DNA of 43,298 bases from Pyrinomonadaceae bacterium. GTDB lineage: Bacteria > Acidobacteriota > Blastocatellia > Pyrinomonadales > Pyrinomonadaceae. The notes beneath the pieces were generated by a model that searched no databases, had not been told where the DNA came from, and saw only the letters and a program-made list of their open reading frames with translations. Position numbers and translations under genes: made by a program. The stretch spans positions 1 through 43,298 of the forward strand of contig JAMQPI010000386.1 in assembly GCA_023717565.1 (NCBI GenBank), read 5' to 3'. Below are positions 17,877 through 26,090 of the stretch, one piece after another; the first letter of the stretch is position 1; each line of letters begins with the position of its first letter.

Positions 17877-17879
17877 ACG

Positions 17880-18647
17880 ATGAAAATCGCTACCTGGAAC
17901 GTTAACTCCATAATCGCCCGGCTGCCTCATTTGACGAGATGGCTCGACTCTGTGCAGCCCGACGTACTCTGTTTGCAAGAGACCAAGTGCACGGACGACA
18001 AGTTTCCCGTGGATGTCTTGAGAGAGCGCGGCTATAGCTGCATAACGTTCGGGCAGCAATCCTACAATGGCGTCGCAATTCTTTCTCGCGGTGAAGGTGA
18101 GAATGCACAGCGCGGCTATCCTGGAGTTGAAGAGGCGACGCATGCCCGTCTATTGTCGGCTCGGTTTGCGGGAGTAGATATCGTCAACGTCTATATCCCA
18201 AATGGCCAGGCGGTTGGCTCTGAAAAGTTTGAGTTCAAGCTTGACTGGATGCGGCGACTACGGTCTTTTTTTGAAACCCGCTACCAGCAGACAAATCCGA
18301 TCTTGCTTTGCGGGGACTTTAATGTCGCTCCAGAAGACCGCGATGTTCATAATCCGCAGCTTTGGCAGGAGCGCATCATGTGCAGCCAGGCCGAGCGGGA
18401 GGCGTTAGCTAGAATCAAGGCGTGGGGATTTGACGACTGTTTCCGAAGGCATCATGAGGAAGCCGGAAAGTTCTCCTGGTGGGACTATCGAGCGGGCGCA
18501 TTTCGACGCAATCATGGTCTCAGAATTGACCATATCTGGACCAGCGCGTCATTGACCGCGAGCAACCTGAATACCTGGATCGACATTGAGCCGCGCACAT
18601 GGGAACGGCCGTCCGATCATGCACCGGTCGTTGCAGAGTTTGGTTGA
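17880..18647 (+). CDS. xth: exodeoxyribonuclease III (Xth family AP endonuclease)
   Basis: This 255-residue enzyme cuts DNA at abasic sites and trims 3' ends in base-excision repair. Seen: ATWNVNSI at residues 3-10 with the metal/active-site Asn, LCLQETKCTDDKF with the metal-binding Glu, VYIPNGQAVG, LLCGDFNVAPEDRDV with the catalytic Asp-Asn pair, SWWDYRAGAFRRNHGLRIDH, and the final catalytic SDHAPV. The palindromic repeat ends only about 4-7 bases before the ATG, so there is no recognisable ribosome binding site and the leader would be structured. Confidence 0.95.
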   Translation: MKIATWNVNSIIARLPHLTRWLDSVQPDVLCLQETKCTDDKFPVDVLRERGYSCITFGQQSYNGVAILSRGEGENAQRGYPGVEEATHARLLSARFAGVDIVNVYIPNGQAVGSEKFEFKLDWMRRLRSFFETRYQQTNPILLCGDFNVAPEDRDVHNPQLWQERIMCSQAEREALARIKAWGFDDCFRRHHEEAGKFSWWDYRAGAFRRNHGLRIDHIWTSASLTASNLNTWIDIEPRTWERPSDHAPVVAEFG

Positions 18648-18698
18648 TTCTGTCGGCTAGGCTCAGCTTAAATGGTGTCCTGAGCCCGCCACAGAATC
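18646..18698. terminator. two-tier stem-loop between convergent xth and the 89-residue membrane gene
   Basis: The outer arms GATTCTGT / ACAGAATC and inner arms GGCTCAG / CTGAGCC are nested around a 13-base loop. The element begins within the xth stop codon and ends just before the convergent gene's stop. The T-tract is poor on both strands, so termination is likely but not certain. Confidence 0.5.
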
Positions 18699-18707
18699 GG
18701 TTTCGAC

Positions 18708-18977
18708 TTAAGGAGTATTGGTAGGCATCGTACCGTAGCTGAAGCCACCAGTCATCCCGTTGACCACGCAGGCCAGAATAATCAGGATGGTCCAAATTAT
18801 CATGAGATTCTTGATGTTAAGTCTCGTTGCATTCATCCAGCCCCAGATGAAAACATAGAGCCCGCAGAGTAATCCGAGAATTCCCTTCAATGCACCTTCA
18901 TTCTGAAAGAGCTTGATCAGAATGATGATTTGCAAGATTACAGCGGCCAGAAGTAACAACGCTCCTAGAGCAGCCAT
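18708..18977 (-). CDS. small two- to three-helix membrane protein of unknown function
   Basis: The 89-residue protein has hydrophobic segments at about residues 4-22 (LGALLLLAAVILQIIILI), 33-48 (ILGLLCGLYVFIWGW) and 59-76 (MIIWTILIILACVV). No motif is recognised. GGAGGAAAATCGCA stands directly before the ATG and is one of the best ribosome binding sites in the window, which supports a real gene. It follows the DUF2752 gene at a distance of 42 bases on the minus strand. Confidence 0.75.
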   Translation of the reverse strand: MAALGALLLLAAVILQIIILIKLFQNEGALKGILGLLCGLYVFIWGWMNATRLNIKNLMIIWTILIILACVVNGMTGGFSYGTMPTNTP

Positions 18978-19019
18978 TGCGATTTTCCTCCGTTAGTTTT
19001 CTATCTAAACACCAAACGT

Positions 19020-19475
19020 CTATCTTCGAATTAGCTGGAAGAATGCTGTTGGGAACAACAGCAACCTCGCCAACCAGTAAAGAACCAGACCAACAAGAAT
19101 TATGACGGACAGGCCAGTGCGCCGTTCGATGTCCTCGAGTCTGTCGACGAGAGGTTCGCGCTTTTTTTGTGGAAGCACGCCAGAGATTCCGCTCAGAACG
19201 ATACCTGCAAGGAATAGTGGGGCGAACGCGTGGAAGGCCAGAGCGGCATGAAGATCGCCGTGGGCCAGAAGACCTATGGCCCGGGTTAGCCCACATCCCG
19301 GACAAGGAACTCCGAACAAATTAAGAAATGGACATGGCCAGCCTGGGAGCCCAAACCAAAACAGCCCAAGCTGGGCCATCGCAAGTCCCCAAAGCCCCAA
19401 CGCGACATTCCTCTGACGGAACAGCGGTGAAAGGGGCGCCGGGAGATCTAGTGACAGTGACATTGGCGGCCGCAT
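19020..19475 (-). CDS. DUF2752 family membrane protein
   Basis: The 151-residue protein carries the family signature FGVPCPGCGLTRAIGLLAHGD (written here only in part: PCPGCGLTRA) with its paired cysteines in the first half. Two membrane segments lie at about residues 26-44 and 76-98, and a third at about 125-143. DUF2752 proteins are widespread inner-membrane proteins without an assigned biochemical role; the CPGCG motif may bind a metal. It sits 33 bases after preA in the same direction. Confidence 0.88.
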   Translation of the reverse strand: MRPPMSLSLDLPAPLSPLFRQRNVALGLWGLAMAQLGLFWFGLPGWPCPFLNLFGVPCPGCGLTRAIGLLAHGDLHAALAFHAFAPLFLAGIVLSGISGVLPQKKREPLVDRLEDIERRTGLSVIILVGLVLYWLARLLLFPTAFFQLIRR

Positions 19476-19508
19476 TCTATAGCAAGAGTGCTTTCATGGC
19501 GAAGTTTT

Positions 19509-20609
19509 TTAGTTTGAGGTGAGTTCAGCGGTTTTCTCAGTGATGTCTTTTTGCGCCCACTCGTTATCACGACTGGCTTCACCAGCCTTGGCGCGCTTGG
19601 CGGCTTTCATCTTTTGCACCAGATCCATGTGAGTTGAAAAATATTGGAGGCTTTTCCCAACGATCTCCTGGACAGAAGCAAACCCTTTGTCGGTCATAAA
19701 CTTCTCCAGACCTTCGTTAAGCTCGTCGATCATCTTCACCCCGTGAAGCATGACCCCGGTGCAAAGCTGAACGGTTGAAGACCCAAGCAACATAAACTCC
19801 AGAGCATCGTGTGACGACTCGATGCCGCCGATGCCACTTATGGAAACCTCTTTGGGCAGACTGAGGGCCAGCTGGCTTACCATGCGCAGCGCTATGGGAC
19901 GGACAGCTTGTGAAGAATAACCGCCGGGGACCGTGTGACCTTCTACGGTTGGCATGGGCCTGAGCGTATTCAGGTCGACGCCGATGACCGACAGAATAGT
20001 ATTGATCGCTGAAACGCCAACGGCACCGCCCCGTACTGCGGCGTGGGAAGGCTCCTTGATATTTGTAATGTTGGGCGTCATCTTAGCCCACACCGGAATC
20101 CGGGAAACCTCGGTGACCCAGCCAGTAACTTCCTCGGTGAGATCAGGATGTTCGCCCATCTCCGAACCCATCTTGCGCTCCGTCATCCCATGAGGACAGG
20201 AGAAGTTTAGTTCAAAAGCATCGACGCCGGTGTCCTGCACAAGTTTCGTCAATTCCTGCCAGCGACTCTTCTCATACTCTTCCATGATCGAAGCAATCAG
20301 GATGTGATGAGGATAGTCTTTCTTTAACTGGCGAAACTCATCCAGCCAAACATCGATTGGCCGGTCGGAGATCAATTCAATGTTCTCAAACCCGATCACT
20401 TCTCCGGACACTTTCGAGCGCAACTTTCCATAACGCGGCACAACATTGACGACCTTGGCAGACTCGAGACTGATAGTCTTGGCCACAGCGCCGCCCCAAC
20501 CGGCGTCGTACGACTTCGCGATTACTCGCGCGTTGGTTCCCGGCGGCCCTGAGCCCAGCAGGAAAGGGTTGGGGAATTTCATTCCGTTGACGGTGATCGA
20601 TAGATCCAT
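19509..20609 (-). CDS. preA: dihydropyrimidine dehydrogenase catalytic subunit PreA, lacking the C-terminal ferredoxin domain
   Basis: PreA reduces uracil and thymine to dihydropyrimidines in an FMN barrel. The 366-residue product has the DHOD-like fold: PNPFLLGSGPPGTNA at the start, WGGAVAKTI, the active-site cysteine in FELNFSCPHGMTERKMGS, VWAKMTPNITNI, and the FMN-phosphate segment ISGIGGIESSHDALEFMLLG. E. coli PreA is about 411 residues and ends in two [4Fe-4S] ferredoxin motifs; here the tail is charged (MKAAKRAKAGEASRDNEW) and has no cysteine motifs. PreT, the NADH-oxidising partner, is not in the window. The start is set at the second ATG because GAGGA touches the first ATG at 20615 but stands 6 bases before this one. 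Confidence 0.88.
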   Translation of the reverse strand: MDLSITVNGMKFPNPFLLGSGPPGTNARVIAKSYDAGWGGAVAKTISLESAKVVNVVPRYGKLRSKVSGEVIGFENIELISDRPIDVWLDEFRQLKKDYPHHILIASIMEEYEKSRWQELTKLVQDTGVDAFELNFSCPHGMTERKMGSEMGEHPDLTEEVTGWVTEVSRIPVWAKMTPNITNIKEPSHAAVRGGAVGVSAINTILSVIGVDLNTLRPMPTVEGHTVPGGYSSQAVRPIALRMVSQLALSLPKEVSISGIGGIESSHDALEFMLLGSSTVQLCTGVMLHGVKMIDELNEGLEKFMTDKGFASVQEIVGKSLQYFSTHMDLVQKMKAAKRAKAGEASRDNEWAQKDITEKTAELTSN

Positions 20610-20622
20610 GGACATTCCTCGA

Positions 20623-20655
20623 TTTTTGATTTCAGATTTCTGATTGCCGATCTGT
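20623..20655. repeat. GATTTCGGATTT-type short repeat upstream of preA
   Basis: A run of GATTTxxGATTTC units (GATTTCAGATTTCTGATTGC) lies directly before the preA ribosome binding site. It belongs to the same family as 20995-21024, 21951-21976 and the in-gene copies near 40.5 and 42.4 kb. Confidence 0.6.
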
Positions 20656-20681
20656 CTCTCGGTTTTTCGATCAGATCACTT

Positions 20682-20930
20682 CTATCTCAGTGCCTCAAAG
20701 ACGGCAGCGACTAGAACTGCGAAAAAAAGGATTGAAAAGAAGAGGGCCGCAACTAACATGCCTGCCAGATACATGGCATCGTACGCTTCTCTTTGCTCTT
20801 GATGGTCCAATTTATAAAGCCGCCAAGCTCCTTTCTGAAATTTGTAGCGGGTTGATTTTTTAAGAACCAAAATCCAACAGCCGGCGCTACATAAGAGAAG
20901 TGAAAGAAGAATCAGTACTTTCTCTGTCAT
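20682..20930 (-). CDS. small membrane protein of unknown function
   Basis: Two hydrophobic segments (about residues 3-22, VLILLSLLLCSAGCWILVL, and 57-80, AGMLVAALFFSILFFAVLV) flank a basic and polar loop with KKSTRYKFQKGAWRLYKLDH. The first ATG giving MTEKVL is chosen; the frame could extend 22 codons upstream, but that part includes another hydrophobic stretch and has no better ribosome binding site. It sits between preA and the ureidopropionase gene. No function is proposed. Confidence 0.55.
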   Translation of the reverse strand: MTEKVLILLSLLLCSAGCWILVLKKSTRYKFQKGAWRLYKLDHQEQREAYDAMYLAGMLVAALFFSILFFAVLVAAVFEALR

Positions 20931-20994
20931 TACTCTTATTACTACCTGCCAGCGAAGCAAGACAACAATCGCGACTTCGTTTGTTGCAACGAGC

Positions 20995-21024
20995 AAATCG
21001 GCAATTGGAAATCGGAAATCGGCA
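20995..21024. repeat. AAATCGG-type short repeat downstream of the ureidopropionase gene
   Basis: The tract contains GCAATTGGAAATCGGAAATC followed by GGC, a member of the same short family seen at 20623 and 21951 and inside two hydrogenase accessory genes. Confidence 0.6.
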
Positions 21025-21030
21025 AAGTCC

Positions 21031-21900
21031 CTAGTCAGCGACCAACGCCCCGTATGAATCCGGTCGGCGGTCGCGGAAGAATTGCCAGGTGTTTCGCACC
21101 TCGCGGATCAAATCCAGATTCAAGTCTGCCACCACTACCGCATCCTGGTCGCGAGGGGCTTCGGCGATAAACTGCCCCCGCGGATCGCAGAAATAGCTTT
21201 GTCCGTAAAACTCACCGATGTCCCAGGGCTGTTCATGACCCACTCGATTGATGGCTCCGACGAAATAGCCATTGGCTACTGCATGAGCTGGTTGTTCCAG
21301 GCGCCACAAGTACTCTGAGAGACCGGCCACGGTTGCCGACGGATTGAACACTATCTCGGCCCCATTCAAGCCGAGAGCGCGAGCTCCTTCCGGGAAGTGA
21401 CGGTCGTAGCAGATATAAACACCGATGCGTGCGAACGCTGTGTCAAACGCGGGATATCCGAGATTGCCCGGCCGGAAATAGAACTTCTCCCAGAACCCCG
21501 GGTTAACGTGTGGAATGTGGTTCTTCCGATACTTACCCAGGTACTTTCCGTCGGCATCGATAACTGCAGCGGTGTTGTAATAGATGCCGGTGATCTCCTC
21601 CTCATAAATAGGCACGATGATCACCATGGCGTGCTCTTTAGCGACTTCCTGCATCAGTCGCACGGTTGGCCCGTCCGGAATTTTCTCCACGGCCTCGTAC
21701 CAGCGCGTTTGCTGCTCGGCGCAAAAATAGGGCGTAGTGAACACCTCCTGCATGCAGAGAATCTGCACGCCCTGCTCGGCAGCTTGCTCGATGAAGCCCA
21801 GGTGCTTCTCAATATTGATCCGTTTGATGTCGTCTACCGGCAGATCCGTCGGTGCAGCGTTTGAACACTGAATCAGTCCGCATTTAACAGTTCGGGGCAT
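21031..21900 (-). CDS. beta-ureidopropionase / N-carbamoyl hydrolase (nitrilase superfamily)
   Basis: The 289-residue enzyme is a carbon-nitrogen hydrolase with the Glu-Lys-Cys triad: Glu in CMQEVFTTPYFC, Lys in GKYRKNHIPH, Cys in GVYICYDRHFPEGAR. The closing segment AVANGYFVGAINRVG is typical of the beta-ureidopropionase/N-carbamylputrescine amidase group. It would hydrolyse N-carbamoyl-beta-alanine to beta-alanine, CO2 and ammonia, the third step of reductive pyrimidine breakdown. This assignment rests on the neighbouring preA, transporter and dihydropyrimidinase genes. ATG at 21900 is preferred over GTG at 21906 because GGAG lies 5 bases before it. Confidence 0.9.
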   Translation of the reverse strand: MPRTVKCGLIQCSNAAPTDLPVDDIKRINIEKHLGFIEQAAEQGVQILCMQEVFTTPYFCAEQQTRWYEAVEKIPDGPTVRLMQEVAKEHAMVIIVPIYEEEITGIYYNTAAVIDADGKYLGKYRKNHIPHVNPGFWEKFYFRPGNLGYPAFDTAFARIGVYICYDRHFPEGARALGLNGAEIVFNPSATVAGLSEYLWRLEQPAHAVANGYFVGAINRVGHEQPWDIGEFYGQSYFCDPRGQFIAEAPRDQDAVVVADLNLDLIREVRNTWQFFRDRRPDSYGALVAD

Positions 21901-21950
21901 ATCCACTCCAGGGTTTTAGGTTTAAGTCTCAAGGATCTGAGATCTGAGAG

Positions 21951-21976
21951 ATTCCGAAATTCCAAATCCGAAATTC
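21951..21976. repeat. CCGAAATTCCAAATCC-type short repeat
   Basis: The gap between the ureidopropionase and NCS1 genes contains ATTCCGAAATTCCAAATCCG and a further AAATT. It is the same family as the repeats inside the hydrogenase accessory genes at 40492 and 42437. Confidence 0.65.
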
Positions 21977-21982
21977 TTCTGT

Positions 21983-23515
21983 TTAGGCCGCTTTGGCCAA
22001 CGCCGCCGCCGGTTCGGGCGGCTCATCCGGTTGTGACGGCCAGAGCTTCGTCAGAACCAGGTGCGTTAGTCCAGCGACGCCAAACCCTACGAACCAGGCA
22101 TAGTCATAAAGTGGTCTCAGGGCGGGTACTACTAATCCAATCCAGGCCAGTCCGCACCCAAGCAATGTCGCCACGACGGCTCGCCAGTTCCAGCCGCCAT
22201 TGTAAGTGTAAACACCTCGCGGTCGGTAGAGATCTCCAAGCTTCAGTCGCTTCCTCCGCAGAACCCAGTAGTCGAAAATCAACACTCCGGCGATTGAACC
22301 AAGCCCGCCTGAATAGCCCACCAGCCAGGCGAAAATATAACCCGAAGGATCGGCTAGCAGTCGCCAGGGCTGCATCAGGATGCCGATGATCCCGGTAATT
22401 AGTCCGCCAGTGCGGAACGAGATCAACCTGGGAAAAGCGTTGGCGAAATCATTTGCCGGAGAGACAACATTAGCGGCGATGTTAACCGCCAGCGTTGCCA
22501 CGACTACCGTGAACATCGAAACCGCAACCACCCACACATTACCGAACTGCCCCACCAGCTTCATTGGATCCCAGAGTTGTTCGACCTTCATGTGGGGATA
22601 GATAACCACCGCTGCTGAGGTAATCATAACCCCCATAGCGGCGAAGAGCGTCATCGTGGTGGGCAGTGCCACAACCTGGCCAATCACCTGATCTCGTTGG
22701 CTCTTACCAAACCGTGTGAAGTCGGGCATGTTGAGCGATAGCGTGGCCCAGAAACCGATCATCCCTGTCAGCGACGGAATAAAGATAGGCCAGAACTCTC
22801 TCAGACTATGGAATTTTCCCTGCTGGCTTAATAAGTAGCCTAGCCCCTGGGCTTTCCAAATTGCCCAACCGAGTAACAGCGCGGTCATGATCAGGACGAA
22901 CGGCGCGGCCCAGTTTTCGACCCTTCGCAGCAGATCCATACCACGATAGATGATGTAGATGTTCAGGCCCCAGAACAGGAGAAACGAAAACCACTCAGTA
23001 ACACTATGTCCTCCGAAGGGACCACCCAACAGGCCTTTCCATCCGGGAATGACCGCCCCGAAGAATACGTTCAGAGCTTCGCCGCCGATCCATGCTTGAA
23101 TTCCAAACCAACCGCAAGCGACGATGGCCCTCATTAGGGCCGGCAAGTTTGAGCCATAAGTGCCGTAAGCTGCGCGAGCGAAGACGGGGAAGGGAATCCC
23201 GTATTTGGTTCCCGGATGTGAGTTCAGTAGAATCGGAGCTAGAACAATGGTATTTCCCAGCAGGATCGTAATGAGCGCTTGCCACCAGTTCATGCCCGCG
23301 CTAATTAATCCGGAGGAGAGCATGTAGGTGGGAATACAGTGCGCCATGCTGATCCAGAGCGCGGCATAGTTGTAGGTAGTCCAGTTGCGTTTCGCTACTG
23401 GAACTGGCGCGAGGTCTTCGTTGTAGAGTGGACTGCGACTGATTTCCTGGGCCACATCTTCGCGCAACTCAACGCGGCCGTCGGAATGCTGAATGACCTC
23501 ATGGTTAGTGGTCAT
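21983..23515 (-). CDS. NCS1-family nucleobase/hydantoin/allantoin cation symporter
   Basis: The 510-residue protein has about twelve membrane segments between residues 45 and 490 and a polar N-terminus (DLAPVPVAKRNWTTYNYAALW) that is typical of NCS1 carriers of the PucI/Mhp1 type. Further family segments are GTKYGIPFPVFARAAYG and GWFGIQAWIGGEALN. The substrate is likely uracil, thymine, dihydropyrimidine or a hydantoin, judged from the neighbouring catabolic genes; sequence alone does not decide. It sits between the ureidopropionase and dihydropyrimidinase genes on the same strand, which fits an uptake-and-degradation unit. Confidence 0.92.
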   Translation of the reverse strand: MTTNHEVIQHSDGRVELREDVAQEISRSPLYNEDLAPVPVAKRNWTTYNYAALWISMAHCIPTYMLSSGLISAGMNWWQALITILLGNTIVLAPILLNSHPGTKYGIPFPVFARAAYGTYGSNLPALMRAIVACGWFGIQAWIGGEALNVFFGAVIPGWKGLLGGPFGGHSVTEWFSFLLFWGLNIYIIYRGMDLLRRVENWAAPFVLIMTALLLGWAIWKAQGLGYLLSQQGKFHSLREFWPIFIPSLTGMIGFWATLSLNMPDFTRFGKSQRDQVIGQVVALPTTMTLFAAMGVMITSAAVVIYPHMKVEQLWDPMKLVGQFGNVWVVAVSMFTVVVATLAVNIAANVVSPANDFANAFPRLISFRTGGLITGIIGILMQPWRLLADPSGYIFAWLVGYSGGLGSIAGVLIFDYWVLRRKRLKLGDLYRPRGVYTYNGGWNWRAVVATLLGCGLAWIGLVVPALRPLYDYAWFVGFGVAGLTHLVLTKLWPSQPDEPPEPAAALAKAA

Positions 23516-23551
23516 AGTTTAGTCATAGGTGGGTCCCAAATTCTAAAACTT

Positions 23552-24271
23552 CTAGTGAAGTTCAAAGCTGACAACTACGCGTGCCGTGATTGAGATTTGA
23601 CCGAGAGCAATAGTGCTCCCGCCATCCGAGTAGGAACCCTCAACTCCCCTAGAGAAATTTGCAGTGGTGTTGTTGGCCGAATATGGATTGTTGATCCCCT
23701 CCTCCGAAATCGAATACGCCTTTCCGATCGTTTGCCCGATTTCGCGTGCGAGAGCGCTGGCTTTCTCCTGCGCTGCCTTAATTGCCATAGCCCGCGCTTG
23801 ATCCTTGAGCTTGCGGCTCTGCGTCGTGCGAAACACCACGCTTTTAATGCGCGTTACGCCTGACGTGAAGATGTCTGCCAGCAATCGTTCGGTCTTGGCG
23901 ACATCTCGAAGCACAATGGCCATCTCTTTGCTGACTGAATAGCCCAGGAAGACGGAAGGCTTTCGGGTCGCCTCTTCGTCAGAATATCTTTCGTCGAGGC
24001 TGATGTAATCTGTTTGCACCAACTCTGGCGGAATCTGATAACTCCTGGTCAAGGCCAGGACCTTTTTCACGACCTCGTCATTTCTTTTTTGCCCGTTCGC
24101 CAGATCTTTATCAAGGGTCAGTACTTGCAAGTTGAAGACAGCTTCATCCGGCACTACCATTATTTCGGCCTGTCCGGACACCGTCACCAATGGCCGATCC
24201 GGAGTGCTTTGCGCAAGCACGTTAATGGTCGCTGTCGAGATTACAAGGACCAGAGAGACAAATTTGAACAT
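23552..24271 (-). CDS. periplasmic SIMPL-domain (DUF541) protein
   Basis: The 239-residue protein has a signal peptide (FKFVSLVLVISTATINVLAQ) and the DUF541/SIMPL pattern: VTVSGQAEIMVVPDEAVFNL, an internal KDLANGQKRNDEVVKKVLAL helix, then the AMAIKAAQEKASALAREIGQ helix. The family has a periplasmic or outer-membrane location; an E. coli member (YggE) is linked to oxidative stress, but the biochemical role is open. It stands between dihydropyrimidinase and the NCS1 transporter with no known link to pyrimidines. AGGAGG lies 11 bases before the ATG. Confidence 0.9.
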   Translation of the reverse strand: MFKFVSLVLVISTATINVLAQSTPDRPLVTVSGQAEIMVVPDEAVFNLQVLTLDKDLANGQKRNDEVVKKVLALTRSYQIPPELVQTDYISLDERYSDEEATRKPSVFLGYSVSKEMAIVLRDVAKTERLLADIFTSGVTRIKSVVFRTTQSRKLKDQARAMAIKAAQEKASALAREIGQTIGKAYSISEEGINNPYSANNTTANFSRGVEGSYSDGGSTIALGQISITARVVVSFELH

Positions 24272-24342
24272 CAGGCGGCAACCTCCTGGGCCTGGGCTGG
24301 ATTGAATCGGGTTCTTTCGCCCACCTTCGCAGCTTTTGAACT

Positions 24343-25725
24343 CTACACCGCCGCGCAGGTTCCCCGCTTCAGGAATTGTCCGTCGCCGGGCTTGCCTTTG
24401 TATTCTCCATTTTCAATCACTACCCGGCCACGTGAGAGCACAGTCTCGACGACGCCTTTGATTTTCTTGCCTTCATAAGTGTTGTAATCGACATTCATGT
24501 GACTGGTCTTCACACTCAACGTCTGTTCCTTCTCGGGGTCGAAGATCACAATGTCGGCGTCGGAACCGACGGCTATTGTTCCCTTCTTTGGAAACAGACC
24601 AAACATCTTGGCCGCGGCGGTTGACGTGAGTTCCACGAAGCGATTGAGACTGATCCGGTTTTCGACTACCCCACCGTTGTAGATCAGCGGCACACGGTTT
24701 TCAACGCCGGGAGCCCCGTTGGGAATCTTGGAAAAGTCATCACGTCCCAGCTCCTTCTGCTCCTTCATGCAAAAGGGGCAGTGATCTGTGGAGATCACTT
24801 GCAGGTCGTCCATCTTCAAACCTTTCCACAGTTCGGCCTGGTTCGATTTATCGCGCAGCGGTGGCGTCATAACATACTTCGCGCCTTCGAAGCCCGGCTC
24901 ATCATAGTTGTCGAGCGAGAGAAAGAGATACTGCGGACACGTTTCAGCAAAGGCCAGGATCCCACGGTCACGAGCCTGACGGACCTGGTTGAGCGCATCC
25001 GCGCAGGAGAGATGGACGATGTAAACGGGGGTCTCGGCCATTTCGGCAATCGCTATAGCTCGATGAACACCCTCGGCCTCGGCGATGGTGGGCCGGGTCA
25101 ACGCGTGATACTTCGGCGCCGTTCGGCCTTGCTGCAGTGCGCGTTTGATTATTTCGTTGATGACGATGCCGTTTTCGGCGTGCATGCAGATCAGTCCGCC
25201 TCGTTCGCCGGCCGCGGACATGGCGCGAAAGATAGTGGCGTCGTCAACCAGAAAGACTCCCGGGTACGCCATGAACATTTTGAAGCTCGTCACACCTTCG
25301 TCCATGGCAGTATGCAGTTCTTCAATCTGATTGTCTTCGAGTTCCGTTGTGATCAGATGGAAGCCGTAGTCGATGGCCGTCTTGCCTTCCGCTTTCGCGT
25401 GCCAGTTGTCGATGCCCTCGATCAGTGACTGGCCCTTGTACTGCACGGCGAAATCAATAATGGTGGTGGTGCCGCCGTGAGCGGCCGCCAGCGTTCCGGT
25501 GCGGAAGTCGTCGGAAGCCTGGGTGCCGCCGAAGGGAAGTTCCATGTGCGTGTGTGGGTCAATGCCGCCGGGAATGACCAGCTTCCCCGCGGCATCGATA
25601 ATCTTGTCGGCTTCCATGTCCAGCTTTGTGCCAATCACGGATACAACCTCTCCGTCTATTAAGATGTCTCCGTGATAGTTGTCGGCGGCGGTGACGATGT
25701 GGCCATTGCGGATTAGAGTTTTCAT
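24343..25725 (-). CDS. hydA: dihydropyrimidinase / D-hydantoinase
   Basis: This amidohydrolase opens dihydrouracil to N-carbamoyl-beta-alanine. The 460-residue product has the metal-binding HTH in GGIDPHTHMELPF, the carboxylated-lysine segment SFKMFMAYPG, metal-ligand histidines in CMHAENG and YIVHLSCADAL, and the final Asp region ISTDHCPF. The N-terminus KTLIRNGHIVTAADNY is typical, so the ATG at 25725 is used; a TTG at 25752 would add nine residues without homologous character. Neither start has a good ribosome binding site. It is the first gene of the run that includes the transporter, ureidopropionase and PreA. Confidence 0.93.
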   Translation of the reverse strand: MKTLIRNGHIVTAADNYHGDILIDGEVVSVIGTKLDMEADKIIDAAGKLVIPGGIDPHTHMELPFGGTQASDDFRTGTLAAAHGGTTTIIDFAVQYKGQSLIEGIDNWHAKAEGKTAIDYGFHLITTELEDNQIEELHTAMDEGVTSFKMFMAYPGVFLVDDATIFRAMSAAGERGGLICMHAENGIVINEIIKRALQQGRTAPKYHALTRPTIAEAEGVHRAIAIAEMAETPVYIVHLSCADALNQVRQARDRGILAFAETCPQYLFLSLDNYDEPGFEGAKYVMTPPLRDKSNQAELWKGLKMDDLQVISTDHCPFCMKEQKELGRDDFSKIPNGAPGVENRVPLIYNGGVVENRISLNRFVELTSTAAAKMFGLFPKKGTIAVGSDADIVIFDPEKEQTLSVKTSHMNVDYNTYEGKKIKGVVETVLSRGRVVIENGEYKGKPGDGQFLKRGTCAAV

Positions 25726-25851
25726 AGGATCAGACAGCGGCAATGATTTCAAATCAAAGGTGAACGATCAGTTGAATTTGTAACGGCGTTACCAATCAGT
25801 AGGACGTTGGTCCCTTTGGGGGGCGAGGATAGTCTAGAGAGACCGCGGTGT

Positions 25852-25877
25852 CTATAAACATTCTGCGTCTGGCGGGA
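25852..25877. repeat. CTATAAACATTC repeat fragment
   Basis: CTATAAACATTCTGCGTCTG followed by GCGGGA resembles the arm of the large palindrome at 17771-17796 (CTATAAACATTCCGTCCCTA followed by ACGGGA). Thirteen of the first fourteen bases agree. It seems to be a solo half of the same element, in the gap upstream of hydA. Confidence 0.6.
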
Positions 25878-25915
25878 TGCAGAAAACCCGAGAGCAGGTA
25901 AAGAACCGGCAAAAA

Positions 25916-25980
25916 CGATCCACGAAATCACACGAAATCACACGAATTAAGACATCTATTTCGTGCAGTTTCGTGGATCG
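25916..25980. repeat. dispersed CCACGAAA-type repeat with inverted end, copy 3
   Basis: CGATCCACGAAA (25916-25927) and TTTCGTGGATCG (25969-25980) are perfect 12-base inverted ends around CACGAAAT-type tandem units. This is the only copy in the window with both ends, so it may show the complete element; 3523 and 10857 have only one side. Confidence 0.8.
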
Positions 25981-26041
25981 TATTGGCTTTTCAGAGATCG
26001 TAACAAGTCTAACGGAACCTGATTTGTGTGCGGTGGGGAGG

Positions 26042-26070
26042 GGCGGCAGAGTCGGTACGACTCTGCCGCC
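26042..26070. terminator. very stable GC-rich stem-loop at the end of the S9 peptidase gene
   Basis: A perfect 12-bp stem, GGCGGCAGAGTC / GACTCTGCCGCC, encloses GGTAC. It lies 21 bases past the stop codon of the minus-strand S9 peptidase. No T-tract follows in either direction, so it may act in Rho-linked termination or mRNA 3'-end protection. The remaining bases of the 25726-26090 gap hold only the two repeats listed separately. Confidence 0.65.
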
Positions 26071-26090
26071 TTGCGTTGCTTTCGGGACTA

